NCBI RefSeq assembly: GCF_013388355.1
Contig: NZ_CP058246.1
Coordinates: 2,914,001 to 2,978,000, forward strand
DNA: 64,000 nt
Direction: 5' to 3'
Origin: Flavobacterium sp. LPB0248
Lineage (GTDB): Bacteria; Bacteroidota; Bacteroidia; Flavobacteriales; Flavobacteriaceae
Shown in pieces: positions 8,434 through 17,824 of the stretch; the first letter of the stretch is position 1, and every line of letters begins with the position of its first letter. The notes beneath the pieces were generated by a model. The model saw only the letters and a program-made list of their open reading frames with translations. It did no database searches and had not been told where the DNA came from. A program made the position numbers and the translations under genes.

Positions 8434-8464
8434 ATTGATTTTATATTTTAAAAAATTATCTTTG
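8434..8464 (+). promoter_or_regulatory. Probable atpD promoter (Bacteroidota type)
   Basis: ATTG (8434-8437), 19 bases, then TATCTTTG (8457-8464), which fits the TAnnTTTG -7 consensus with a -33 TTG-type element at the right distance. It lies about 60 bases before the atpD ATG. Confidence 0.65.
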
Positions 8465-8522
8465 CGCTCTGAAAAAAGAGGTATTTTCGATAAACCTAAA
8501 TAGCTATTTAATAAATACATAA

Positions 8523-10037
<1,515 letters not shown>

Positions 10038-10040
10038 TAT

Positions 10041-10113
10041 AAATTATGAATTATGAGTTATAAATTATGAGTTTCTGCTCACTTATAACTCATAACTGAT
10101 AACTCATAACTCA
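10041..10113. repeat. Heptamer-repeat hairpin between atpD and atpC
   Basis: The 82-base gap between atpD and atpC is almost entirely 7-base units. The left arm (10043-10072) has variants of ATTATGA and GTTATAA; after a short TTCTGCTC loop the right arm (10081-10113) has the complementary ACTCATA-type units. The arms are inverted repeats of about 28 bases with a few mismatches, so the transcript could fold into a long hairpin between the two reading frames. No T-run follows, so it is not an ordinary terminator. Confidence 0.85.
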
Positions 10114-10119
10114 AAAAAA

Positions 10120-10401
10120 ATGATTTTAGAAATAGTATCACCAGAAGCGAAATTATTTTCAGGAGAGGTAACATCGGTTACTTTACCGGGAGTTAATGGA
10201 AGCTTTCAGATTTTAAATCATCACGCCCCAATTGTTTCGATTTTAGAAGAGGGAACAATTAAAATTGCAGCTCCAAGCTTCAGTTTTTCTAAAGAGGCTG
10301 CTGATAAGTTTACGAGAGTTAATGACCAAACTTATACTTTAGAGATTAAGTCAGGAACAATCGAAATGAAAAATAATAAGATAATTGTATTAGTTGACTA
10401 A
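10120..10401 (+). CDS. atpC: F1F0 ATP synthase subunit epsilon
   Basis: A 93-aa subunit of the F1 central stalk that couples rotation and regulates hydrolysis. It has the N-terminal beta-sandwich signature (MILEIVSPEAKLFSGEV, VTLPGVNGSFQILNHHAPIVS). It is shorter than the roughly 130-140 aa of many bacteria because the C-terminal helical hairpin is absent; such short forms are normal in Bacteroidota. It follows atpD after the heptamer hairpin and is closed by a strong terminator. Confidence 0.95.
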   Translation: MILEIVSPEAKLFSGEVTSVTLPGVNGSFQILNHHAPIVSILEEGTIKIAAPSFSFSKEAADKFTRVNDQTYTLEIKSGTIEMKNNKIIVLVD

Positions 10402-10424
10402 ATACAATTTCGAAATAAGCTAAA

Positions 10425-10455
10425 AAGCCAGACAGTATTGTCTGGCTTTTTTTAT
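10425..10455 (+). terminator. Rho-independent terminator after atpC
   Basis: AAGCCAGACA (10425-10434) pairs perfectly with TGTCTGGCTT (10439-10448) around a 4-base loop, followed by a T-run. Confidence 0.95.
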
Positions 10456-10590
10456 TTTATTATTTTTGAATTATCAAAATCTCTTTATAAAATATTTGAT
10501 CAATTGTAAAGGCTTAGTAAGGCTTTGCTCTTTGTTTCATCTTTAATGATGGAACGTAACTTTTTATGTCAAATTTTATAAAGAATATAT

Positions 10591-11229
10591 ATGAAAAATA
10601 TATCAAAAGTCGCTGTTCTTGGCGGAGGCGGAAGAACAGGAAAATATCTTGTAAGCCAGTTATTAGAAAATGGGTTTAGTGTAAAACTTCTATTAAGAAA
10701 TCCAGACAATTTTACCATTCAAAATTCAAAGTTAGAAATCATTAAAGGCGATGCGATTAATGAAGAATCTATAAAGTTATTACTCAAAGATTGTCAGGCT
10801 GTAATTAGTACTATTGGTCAGAGACCAGGGGAGCCAATGGTGGCGAATCAGGCAACAAAGAATGTTCTAAATGCTATGGATGCATATGGAATTAGGAGGT
10901 ATGTTCTTCTTGCTGGGCTGAATATAGATACTCCATTCGATAAAAAAAGCCCGAAAACAATGATGGCAACCGGCTGGATGAAAACTAATTTTCCTGAAAT
11001 CCAGAAAGATCGTCAATTTACGTTTGATCTTTTAACAGACAGTAAGGTTGATTGGACGCAGGTTCGTGTTCCATTAATTGTGTTTTCTCATGATAGTCAT
11101 GAAATCTCTGTAAGTCTTGAAGATTGTTTAGGAGATACAATTACTGCATTTGATATTTCGAAGTTTCTTATAAAAGAAATGTTGGAGTCACATTATGTTA
11201 GACAGTCGCCTTTTATTAGCTCTATTTAA
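10591..11229 (+). CDS. NAD(P)-binding (NmrA-like/atypical SDR) protein
   Basis: 212 aa with a Rossmann fold. The N-terminal VAVLGGGGRTGKYLVSQLLENG carries the glycine-rich nucleotide-binding loop, with LLLRNPDNF and an aliphatic-acidic motif (EIIKGDA) after it. CQAVISTIGQRPGEP and RRYVLLAGLNID match the central part of the NAD(P)H-binding family related to NmrA and biliverdin reductase-like proteins. The SDR catalytic YxxxK is not evident, so it may be a redox sensor or an atypical reductase. It is monocistronic, between two terminators. Substrate unknown. Confidence 0.8.
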   Translation: MKNISKVAVLGGGGRTGKYLVSQLLENGFSVKLLLRNPDNFTIQNSKLEIIKGDAINEESIKLLLKDCQAVISTIGQRPGEPMVANQATKNVLNAMDAYGIRRYVLLAGLNIDTPFDKKSPKTMMATGWMKTNFPEIQKDRQFTFDLLTDSKVDWTQVRVPLIVFSHDSHEISVSLEDCLGDTITAFDISKFLIKEMLESHYVRQSPFISSI

Positions 11230-11239
11230 ATTTAGAAAA

Positions 11240-11272
11240 ACAACGGGTTCTCTAGAATCCGCTGTTTATTTT
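11240..11272 (+). terminator. Probable terminator after the NAD(P)-binding protein gene
   Basis: ACGGGTTCT (11243-11251) can pair imperfectly with AGAATCCGC (11254-11262); a T-rich stretch follows. The stem has mismatches, so it is weaker than the other terminators here. Confidence 0.5.
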
Positions 11273-11303
11273 ATTCTAATAGGAATTGTCTAATTTTGTT
11301 TTT

Positions 11304-12449
11304 ATGAAGCTTCCTGAACAACTTAATCGAAAAATAGAGACTCTTAAACAGAACAATCTGTTTAGAAAATTACCTGCGTTTAATAATCTAATTGATTTTT
11401 CTTCGAGTGATTACATTGGATTTTCTAAATCTGAAAGTATTTATAAACAGGCGCATGCTTACCTGTTAGAAAATGAGTTTTTTCAAAATAGTGCTACAGG
11501 TTCAAGATTGACTACAGGGAATCATTCTCTTTATCAAATTGCAGAAAGTTTTATAGCGCAATTTCATGAGGCAGAATCGGCTTTAATTTTCAATTCGGGA
11601 TACAATGCCAACTTGGGATTTTTTAGCGCTGTACCGCAAGAAAATGATATTGTTTTGTATGATGAACTGTGTCATGCTTCTATAAAAGATGGAATTACGA
11701 TGTCTAGCGCTAAATCGCATCATTTTATCCATAACGATTTTGAAGATTTAGAAAAGTATATTCTTAAATTTCCAGACACTACAATTTATATTGTTACAGA
11801 AACTGTTTTCTCTATGGATGGTGATAGTTCTAATTTAGAAGAATTGATACAGCTGTCAGGAAAATACAATTGTTATTTAATTGTTGATGAAGCTCACGCT
11901 TTAGGTGTTTTTGGAGAAAAAGGAGAAGGACTGACTCAGTATTTACAATTGCATGACAAAATTTTTGCGCGAATTGTAACTTTTGGGAAAGCTTTAGGTT
12001 GCCAAGGAGCGGCAGTTTTAGGAAGTGTTGAGCTTAAAGATTATTTAATCAATTTTGCTCGTAGTTTTGTGTATACAACTGCTTTGCCTCCTCATGATGT
12101 TGCAACAATTTTTACAGCATACCAGCAATTAGAAATGGAAAAAGAGGCCATTGAAAAGCTTCGTCAGAATGTTGTTTTTTTCAATCAGCAGAAAAATTTG
12201 TTGGGATTAAAACCAATGTTTGTTCATAGTAAATCTTCAATACATTCTGCGATTGTTCCAGGAAATGAAAAACTTAAAAAACTAGTGCAGGAACTTCAGG
12301 ATAAAGGGTTCGATGTTCAGTCTATTCTTTCTCCGATTGTTCCTGAAGGTCAGGAACGTCTTCGTTTTTGCATTCATAATTATAATTCTCAGGAAGAGAT
12401 TAATCAAGTCTTGGAATTGGTTAGAGATTTCGTTTTTGGTTATCGTTAG
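11304..12449 (+). CDS. bioF: 8-amino-7-oxononanoate synthase-like PLP enzyme
   Basis: 381 aa from ATG 11304; the frame extends to a TTG at 11286, but MKLPEQL is the natural start. It is an alpha-oxoamine synthase: pimeloyl thioester plus L-alanine to 8-amino-7-oxononanoate, the first committed biotin step. Motifs include SSSDYIGFSKS, NSATGSRLTTGNHSLY, LIFNSGYNANLGF, DELCHASIKDG, IVDEAHALGVFG (PLP-binding Asp and His) and TFGKALGCQGAAVLG (Schiff-base Lys). BioF and the related KBL/SPT enzymes are hard to separate by motif. No other bio genes are adjacent, so the specific product is likely rather than certain. Confidence 0.85.
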   Translation: MKLPEQLNRKIETLKQNNLFRKLPAFNNLIDFSSSDYIGFSKSESIYKQAHAYLLENEFFQNSATGSRLTTGNHSLYQIAESFIAQFHEAESALIFNSGYNANLGFFSAVPQENDIVLYDELCHASIKDGITMSSAKSHHFIHNDFEDLEKYILKFPDTTIYIVTETVFSMDGDSSNLEELIQLSGKYNCYLIVDEAHALGVFGEKGEGLTQYLQLHDKIFARIVTFGKALGCQGAAVLGSVELKDYLINFARSFVYTTALPPHDVATIFTAYQQLEMEKEAIEKLRQNVVFFNQQKNLLGLKPMFVHSKSSIHSAIVPGNEKLKKLVQELQDKGFDVQSILSPIVPEGQERLRFCIHNYNSQEEINQVLELVRDFVFGYR

Positions 12450-12460
12450 AAAAAGAGTAA

Positions 12461-12497
12461 AAACAAGAAGCCCATCGTATAGATGGGTTTCTTGTTT
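12461..12497. terminator. Bidirectional terminator between bioF and the first giant T9SS gene
   Basis: ACAAGAAGCCCATC (12463-12476) pairs with GATGGGTTTCTTGT (12482-12495), with A-runs and T-runs on both sides. It serves the two convergent genes. Confidence 0.9.
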
Positions 12498-15400
12498 TTA
12501 ATTGAATATGATTTTCTTGGTAGCTACATGATCATTTTCTAGGACTACTTTTACCAGTAAAACCTGATTGCTTGAATATAGGTTTGTTATTTCTAATTCT
12601 TTTGCCTCAATCTTATTTTTGCTGTAAAGCAATTGTCCGCCGATTGAAAAGATTTTTACTTCTTTAATGTTTTCAGATCCGCTGGCTACATTTATTACTT
12701 TTGATTTTACAGCAACGAGTATTCCATCGGTTAGATTTTCAAAATCATCTGTGCCTAATGTTTTATTTGTGTAACGCAAAACAAAACGAGTTGTATTGGA
12801 TCCGATAGCAGTTTTAAACGTATAATTTTCTTTTCGTAAATCTATTATTTTGCCTAGAGCTTTATCCTCTAAATAAACTTCTTGAGTATTAAAGAATCCG
12901 TCTGCGTGATCGATTGATATTGTAAGATTGGTTTCAATCGTGCTTTTATAGCCAAGAGAAACAATATCTGTATTGTCAAATGGTAAGGCACGACCTTGAA
13001 TCGTTAATTTTCTAGATTCACTGATGCTATAAAAATCAATGTAAGAGTTGCCTCCTCTTGTCGTAGCGTCATAATTATGATCTAAGCTATTGGTTGCTCC
13101 AGTTGCATATCCAACAAGCATTTGTTTAAAAGCGCCTTCTGAATTGGTTAAATTTAGCCATAAACGATTTTTTTCTATTTTACTAGCTTTTTCAGTAGTC
13201 TTATAGAAAGAGGTGTTATTGGCCTTAACTCTTTGTTCGTTTGTAAACAAAACAGAGTTTACTTTTGGTATAACAAAAAAACCTTGCCCCGCAGCGATGT
13301 AGCCATTTGGAGCTTGTCCTTTGGGAGACGGCTGAGTTTCTCCCATTAATGAAAAAACAGCAAAATCTGAACTAGAATAAGTAAATGTGTTCGTTCCCTC
13401 GATTATTTTCGGTGGTGTATCGTGTGACCAGAAGTATAAAGGACCTACGTCTCCATTGTCCCTAATGAATTGTTCAGCATCAATAGAAGATGGATATGGG
13501 TTTCCTAGTAGATTCAGGTTTCCAGCTACAAGCGGTACTGGGACATTTCCGTTATTTGGTGTTCCTGTAAATTTTGCAGTAAAATCTTTTGGAGTAGTAA
13601 GGTCGTATGTTTGTGGAGCTCTAATGCTGTATCCATTTCCAGCTTCCATTTTCTTTTCTCCATAATTATCAGGTATCCATGTGTTATTTGAAGGATTCCA
13701 GTAATGGAATTTGTCATATAAAGTTTCTGGAGATAAATCATGCATCGATAGGCCAATTACAGGTGATGACCAGTATGTTACATCGTACCGAACGACATTA
13801 GTCGTTCTTTGTATTTCGAAAGCTTTTGAACTTCCTCCTGTAAACATGTCTTTACTTGTTGAAGTTTGAAGTAATGATCCTCCATCTAGAATTAAAAGTT
13901 TTCCTTCTCCTAAAACATTTATATTTTCATCTACAGTGAGTGTAACATCTTTTTTAACTGTTAATGTAACACCATCATTAATTGTACAAGAGCAAACAGT
14001 AAGGTCTGAATTTAATTCTGTATTTGCTGTTATTACTAAAGAACTGCCATTTCCGTTATTTGGAACATTTATAAAAATAACAGAAGATTTTGCAGCTGCT
14101 GCATTTTCTTTTAAACGTATTTCTATTTCGGTTTTACTGTTTAAAGTAAATATTTGCCCCTTATTAACTAATGTAGCTGTATCTGTGCTTCCTGTTTTCT
14201 TGAAAACTTCAATACCATCTACAAAAATTTGAAGATCATCGTCTTGGTTTGCAACTTGTATTTGGTATTGACCGCATGCAAAACCTCTACGTTTAGAAAC
14301 TACTGTAAAGTAATCATTTGGCATAGGTGCGCCCTGCCAGTTGTTTGCTGCATATGGAGATTTGGTTGTTGGCCAAAATGCTGTTGAGTTTGCATTTGGA
14401 TTTGGATCTACATAATAACCTGCATACCCTGTTTTTTGTAATGTTAAATCATTGCCATTGTATCCATAAACATTCCAAACTTTTTCTCCAAATACTGTGG
14501 GATCTCCTTTTGTTAAACCAAAAGAAAAAGAAGTTCTAGCATCATCTGCTACTTCAAAATAATCTATAACAAAATCATAATCTTTGTTGGCTTCAAGTTT
14601 AAACAAAGTAGAGTTAATAGAATAATTTCCTCTGCCCCATCGTTCTAAAACCATTTTACCATCAATATACAATCTGATCGCATCATCTCCACCGACTGCA
14701 AAATTGTAAAGTCCTGCTTCTGTAACTTTTGTTCGCATTTTGTAACGCACCAAGAAAAAATCAGAAGGGGCGGCTTCACAAGGGAAATTTGAAGTAAGAC
14801 CTGTAATAGCTCCACTTTTAACATCTCTATCAAAAATCGCATTCTCGGTTACGGTTCCAACGTAAGTTGCAATTGTTGGGTTTGGTGTTTCATTGTAGCC
14901 AATATTTGGAATAGCACTATCTTTTTGGTATTTATATACATATCCAATCCATTCGTTTTTTCCAAATACAGCAGGATCTTGGGTTGGTATGCATGGAATC
15001 AACTCATGAGCTCCCATATAAGGTTTTGCTCTTGTATTGTTGTCAATGTCAGTTGGAACAATTGTAATTGGAGTTCCTACGAGTATTTTATTTGTGGAAT
15101 TGCTAGCATCTAAATATAAGCTGTTGCTTACGAATAAAGGGTTTTCATTTTTAGAACTAGCATCTTTACTAGTTGCTTGTTTCCATTCGTCAAGAGTGGT
15201 TTTTTTATTTGTTGACGTGTAGTAGCTTCCGAAAGTGCCCACAAATTGTGAACTATAGTAATTGTTATAATCTAATGTTGGAAATTTTGAACGATCTGAT
15301 GATTCTAGATAAATAGCAAAACGCTCGCTTCCTGAGGTTTGTGCATTTATAAATATATTATTTCTAATATCAAATCCAGAACCACTCCTTACATACAATG

Positions 15401-16649
15401 CAGAAGAACATCCGCTAGGCTGATTCGTGATAAGTTTTACGCTATTATGATACAATTTAACATCATTACCATCATAAATATAAATACCAAATGCATTTTG
15501 GCCACTTACACCGCCGCCGCCAGCTGAACTAACATCAAGTACAAAGTTGTTATATATTAATTGATTATTTCCTGTTGTGTAAATACCACTAGCAGTTAAG
15601 GCTTTATCGGTGATGATAGAGCTAATTTTATTGTTAAATATCGAACCATTGTCTCCTTCTAATTTAATTCCTATTGCTCCAGTATTGGTTGAAGTTGTAA
15701 ATAAATTAGAAACGATGTTTTGCGAAATGATAGCATTACTTCCTTTAACGTAAATTGCATAGGCGGAACCATTACTCTTAAGGTTTTCCATATTTGAAAC
15801 CGTATTATTTGAAACGGTTCCATTATCGGCATTTTCTAAATATATTCCAGAATGACTAAGCGTGCCATCAAAATTTGAAGGAATTTTTATTCCGTCTAAT
15901 GTATTTCCTGTTACCGTATAATCACTTACATTTAAAAGAGAGATCCCTAAAAATGCTTTTACATTGTTAGTCATTGTAACTATTTTGTTGTTCAAAATTT
16001 TCCAACCACTATTGTTTTTGTTTTGACCTTTTACAACTATAGCTTGTTTAACGTTTGTAAAAGTTACATTTTGGATGGTATTATTAGCATTGTTTGCACT
16101 GTTGTCAAAGTTGTCGTCTGAAGCTAAAATACCTGTCGATATTGTTCCTATTTCAGGAGCTAGTGCATTTAACTCGATGGTTAAATTTTGAAATTTATTG
16201 TTTTCAGATTTTTTGTACAACCAAATAGCAACTCGTTTGGCATATTTGTCATTACTGTCGTCAAGGTTGTTGTAGATTTTTAACTTGTTGTCGGCAACAC
16301 CATTATTTCCGTCAATGATAATATTGTCGGCATTATTTAGTGTAATCAATCCGCCTTCGCGAACTTTTCCAGATATAATAATTTCTTTTTTATCATTTGG
16401 TTTTATAGTTACTGTATTTTGTTTTTTATTGGTGAATTTCTTGATTACAAGTTGAGAAGTTAAATTTTGATTTTCATCCAATAAGAACTGAACATTTCCG
16501 TCTATTCCCACATCATTCAATTTTGCAATTGCTTCTGTAAGATTTTTGAATTGTGAATCGGTTTTAGTTGAACTAATGACATAATTGCCATTCAATTGAG
16601 CAAATCCAAAAAAAGGTAACAATAAGAATAAAAGTAAAGTTTTTTTCAT
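12498..16649 (-). CDS. Giant T9SS-secreted beta-helix/PA14-like protein
   Basis: 1383 aa with a signal peptide (MKKTLLLFLLLPFFGFAQ). Residues about 30-550 form a parallel beta-helix typical of polysaccharide-binding or lyase-like proteins (ladders such as NNIIIDGNN, GIYLENADNGTVSNNTVSN, NNKISSI, GIYIYDGNDVKLYHNSV). Two PA14-like units follow, each opening DPxVFGxxxW (about 560 and 715), with VGGDDAIRLYIDGKMVLE in the first and NQDDDLQIFVDGIEVF in the second. From about 880 it carries the module shared by the four giants here (VRYDVTYWSSP, GYSIRAPQ, LNLLGNPYPSSI, FWSHDTPP, AAGQGFFV, RLWLNLTNSEGAFKQ, GYKSTIETN, SIDHADGFF, RYTNKTLGTDDFE). It ends VLLVKVVLENDHVATKKIIF, which resembles the T9SS type C sorting domain. 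Probably cell-surface or released; ligand unknown. Confidence 0.85.
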   Translation of the reverse strand: MKKTLLLFLLLPFFGFAQLNGNYVISSTKTDSQFKNLTEAIAKLNDVGIDGNVQFLLDENQNLTSQLVIKKFTNKKQNTVTIKPNDKKEIIISGKVREGGLITLNNADNIIIDGNNGVADNKLKIYNNLDDSNDKYAKRVAIWLYKKSENNKFQNLTIELNALAPEIGTISTGILASDDNFDNSANNANNTIQNVTFTNVKQAIVVKGQNKNNSGWKILNNKIVTMTNNVKAFLGISLLNVSDYTVTGNTLDGIKIPSNFDGTLSHSGIYLENADNGTVSNNTVSNMENLKSNGSAYAIYVKGSNAIISQNIVSNLFTTSTNTGAIGIKLEGDNGSIFNNKISSIITDKALTASGIYTTGNNQLIYNNFVLDVSSAGGGGVSGQNAFGIYIYDGNDVKLYHNSVKLITNQPSGCSSALYVRSGSGFDIRNNIFINAQTSGSERFAIYLESSDRSKFPTLDYNNYYSSQFVGTFGSYYTSTNKKTTLDEWKQATSKDASSKNENPLFVSNSLYLDASNSTNKILVGTPITIVPTDIDNNTRAKPYMGAHELIPCIPTQDPAVFGKNEWIGYVYKYQKDSAIPNIGYNETPNPTIATYVGTVTENAIFDRDVKSGAITGLTSNFPCEAAPSDFFLVRYKMRTKVTEAGLYNFAVGGDDAIRLYIDGKMVLERWGRGNYSINSTLFKLEANKDYDFVIDYFEVADDARTSFSFGLTKGDPTVFGEKVWNVYGYNGNDLTLQKTGYAGYYVDPNPNANSTAFWPTTKSPYAANNWQGAPMPNDYFTVVSKRRGFACGQYQIQVANQDDDLQIFVDGIEVFKKTGSTDTATLVNKGQIFTLNSKTEIEIRLKENAAAAKSSVIFINVPNNGNGSSLVITANTELNSDLTVCSCTINDGVTLTVKKDVTLTVDENINVLGEGKLLILDGGSLLQTSTSKDMFTGGSSKAFEIQRTTNVVRYDVTYWSSPVIGLSMHDLSPETLYDKFHYWNPSNNTWIPDNYGEKKMEAGNGYSIRAPQTYDLTTPKDFTAKFTGTPNNGNVPVPLVAGNLNLLGNPYPSSIDAEQFIRDNGDVGPLYFWSHDTPPKIIEGTNTFTYSSSDFAVFSLMGETQPSPKGQAPNGYIAAGQGFFVIPKVNSVLFTNEQRVKANNTSFYKTTEKASKIEKNRLWLNLTNSEGAFKQMLVGYATGATNSLDHNYDATTRGGNSYIDFYSISESRKLTIQGRALPFDNTDIVSLGYKSTIETNLTISIDHADGFFNTQEVYLEDKALGKIIDLRKENYTFKTAIGSNTTRFVLRYTNKTLGTDDFENLTDGILVAVKSKVINVASGSENIKEVKIFSIGGQLLYSKNKIEAKELEITNLYSSNQVLLVKVVLENDHVATKKIIFN

Positions 16650-16702
16650 GCTAAATGTTTTCTATCAATTTGTTATGCGGGCATAGGACTTTTAAGTCCG
16701 CG

Positions 16703-16790
16703 CAAATATAGATACATCTACGAGCTAGATTTTACTAGGGTTTTCGGAACGTCGATATAATCGATGAATTGGTAAAATAGTCGATGAAGT
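16703..16790 (-). promoter_or_regulatory. Promoter and possible operator of the first giant gene, within the 16650-17056 gap
   Basis: On the minus strand TATATTTG (plus 16703-16710) fits the TAnnTTTG -7 element about 55 bases before the start. Upstream of it, TCGAT occurs at 16752 and then, as TCGATGAA, at 16761 and 16781, the last two exactly 20 bases apart; the central copy forms a palindromic ATCGAT. This is at a plausible activator position. The rest of the 407-base gap is AT-rich with nothing recognisable. Confidence 0.45.
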
Positions 16791-17056
16791 GCATTAAAAA
16801 TTTTAATGTTCGATAAGTATTCTTATAAAAGCCAGTAAAAAATTATAAGAATAATCGCAAGAAAAGGCATTTTTTAAGACTGTTTTTTGAGATTTTAGAC
16901 TAGAAAACGTCAGATTTGGTATAAAATCTTCAAAAAGAGAATAATTTATAACCAAAAGTTGTTGAGGGTTGTGTAGGTAATTTAAGATATTTTAAAAGGA
17001 AAATTAAAAGGATTTGAAAAATAGAAAAGGTGGCTTCTTTAAAGTATTAAGATAAA

Positions 17057-17539
17057 TTAGTTTTCTTCTAATTCTTTAGCTTTTTCATAGACCAGATTGC
17101 TTTCGTAACCTCTACGAAGCATATAGTCGCAGAACTTTTTGCGTTTCTTAAGTTGATTGGTTTCCGAAATACTATTCCAGCATCTTTCCGATAGATTCTC
17201 GAAGGTTTCAAAATATTCTTCTGCAGAAATTTCTTTTAAAGCCAGAGTAATATTTGTTGATGAAATGTTTCTTGCTTTCAATTCGTTGGTGATTCTAATT
17301 TTTCCCCAATGTTTGATTCGGTGTTTACCTCTCGCAAAGCTGCAGGCAAAACGAGTTTCGTTTAAAAAATTACCTTCTATAAGCTGTACGATAATACTGT
17401 CAATCTCTTCTGTAGTCATTTTCAGGCTGTATAATTTAGCTGTTACCTCGTCATGGCAACGCTCTTGATAAGCACAAAAATGTTCTAATTTTTGTAAAGC
17501 TTCTTTGAGAGTAAAAGTGTTTTTCGTCGGCTTTTTCAT
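17057..17539 (-). CDS. recX: Regulatory protein RecX
   Basis: 160 aa, all alpha-helical three-helix repeats, the usual RecX size. RecX binds RecA filaments and modulates recombination and the SOS response. Recognisable stretches are FTLKEALQKLEHFCAYQERC, VTAKLYSLKMTTEEIDSIIVQLIEGNFLNETRFACSFARGKHRIKHWGKIRITNEL, and the C-terminal KKFCDYMLRRGYESNLVYEKAKEL. It stands alone between two T9SS giants, with recA not nearby, which is ordinary in this phylum. Confidence 0.9.
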   Translation of the reverse strand: MKKPTKNTFTLKEALQKLEHFCAYQERCHDEVTAKLYSLKMTTEEIDSIIVQLIEGNFLNETRFACSFARGKHRIKHWGKIRITNELKARNISSTNITLALKEISAEEYFETFENLSERCWNSISETNQLKKRKKFCDYMLRRGYESNLVYEKAKELEEN

Positions 17540-17824
17540 GCATTTTAACGTTTAAATTGATTTGTGCTCAATTAGTTATAAAAAAATTCTAAAATTTGTT
17601 AATATATTATCAAAAGAAATAAATTATAACCTTGTGTATTAGGCTAATTTAAATATTTTTGTACGGAATTTTAACAGTTTTCATATTCTGGTAAAAGTCA
17701 AAAATTTAACATTTAGTTTCCATTAAAATACCAAAATGAACATTTTATTTTTTCTGAAAGTATAATGCCATTTTTTGCTTTGTAGCAAACCAAAAACAAA
17801 TTTAAAATAAATACCTACTAACAT

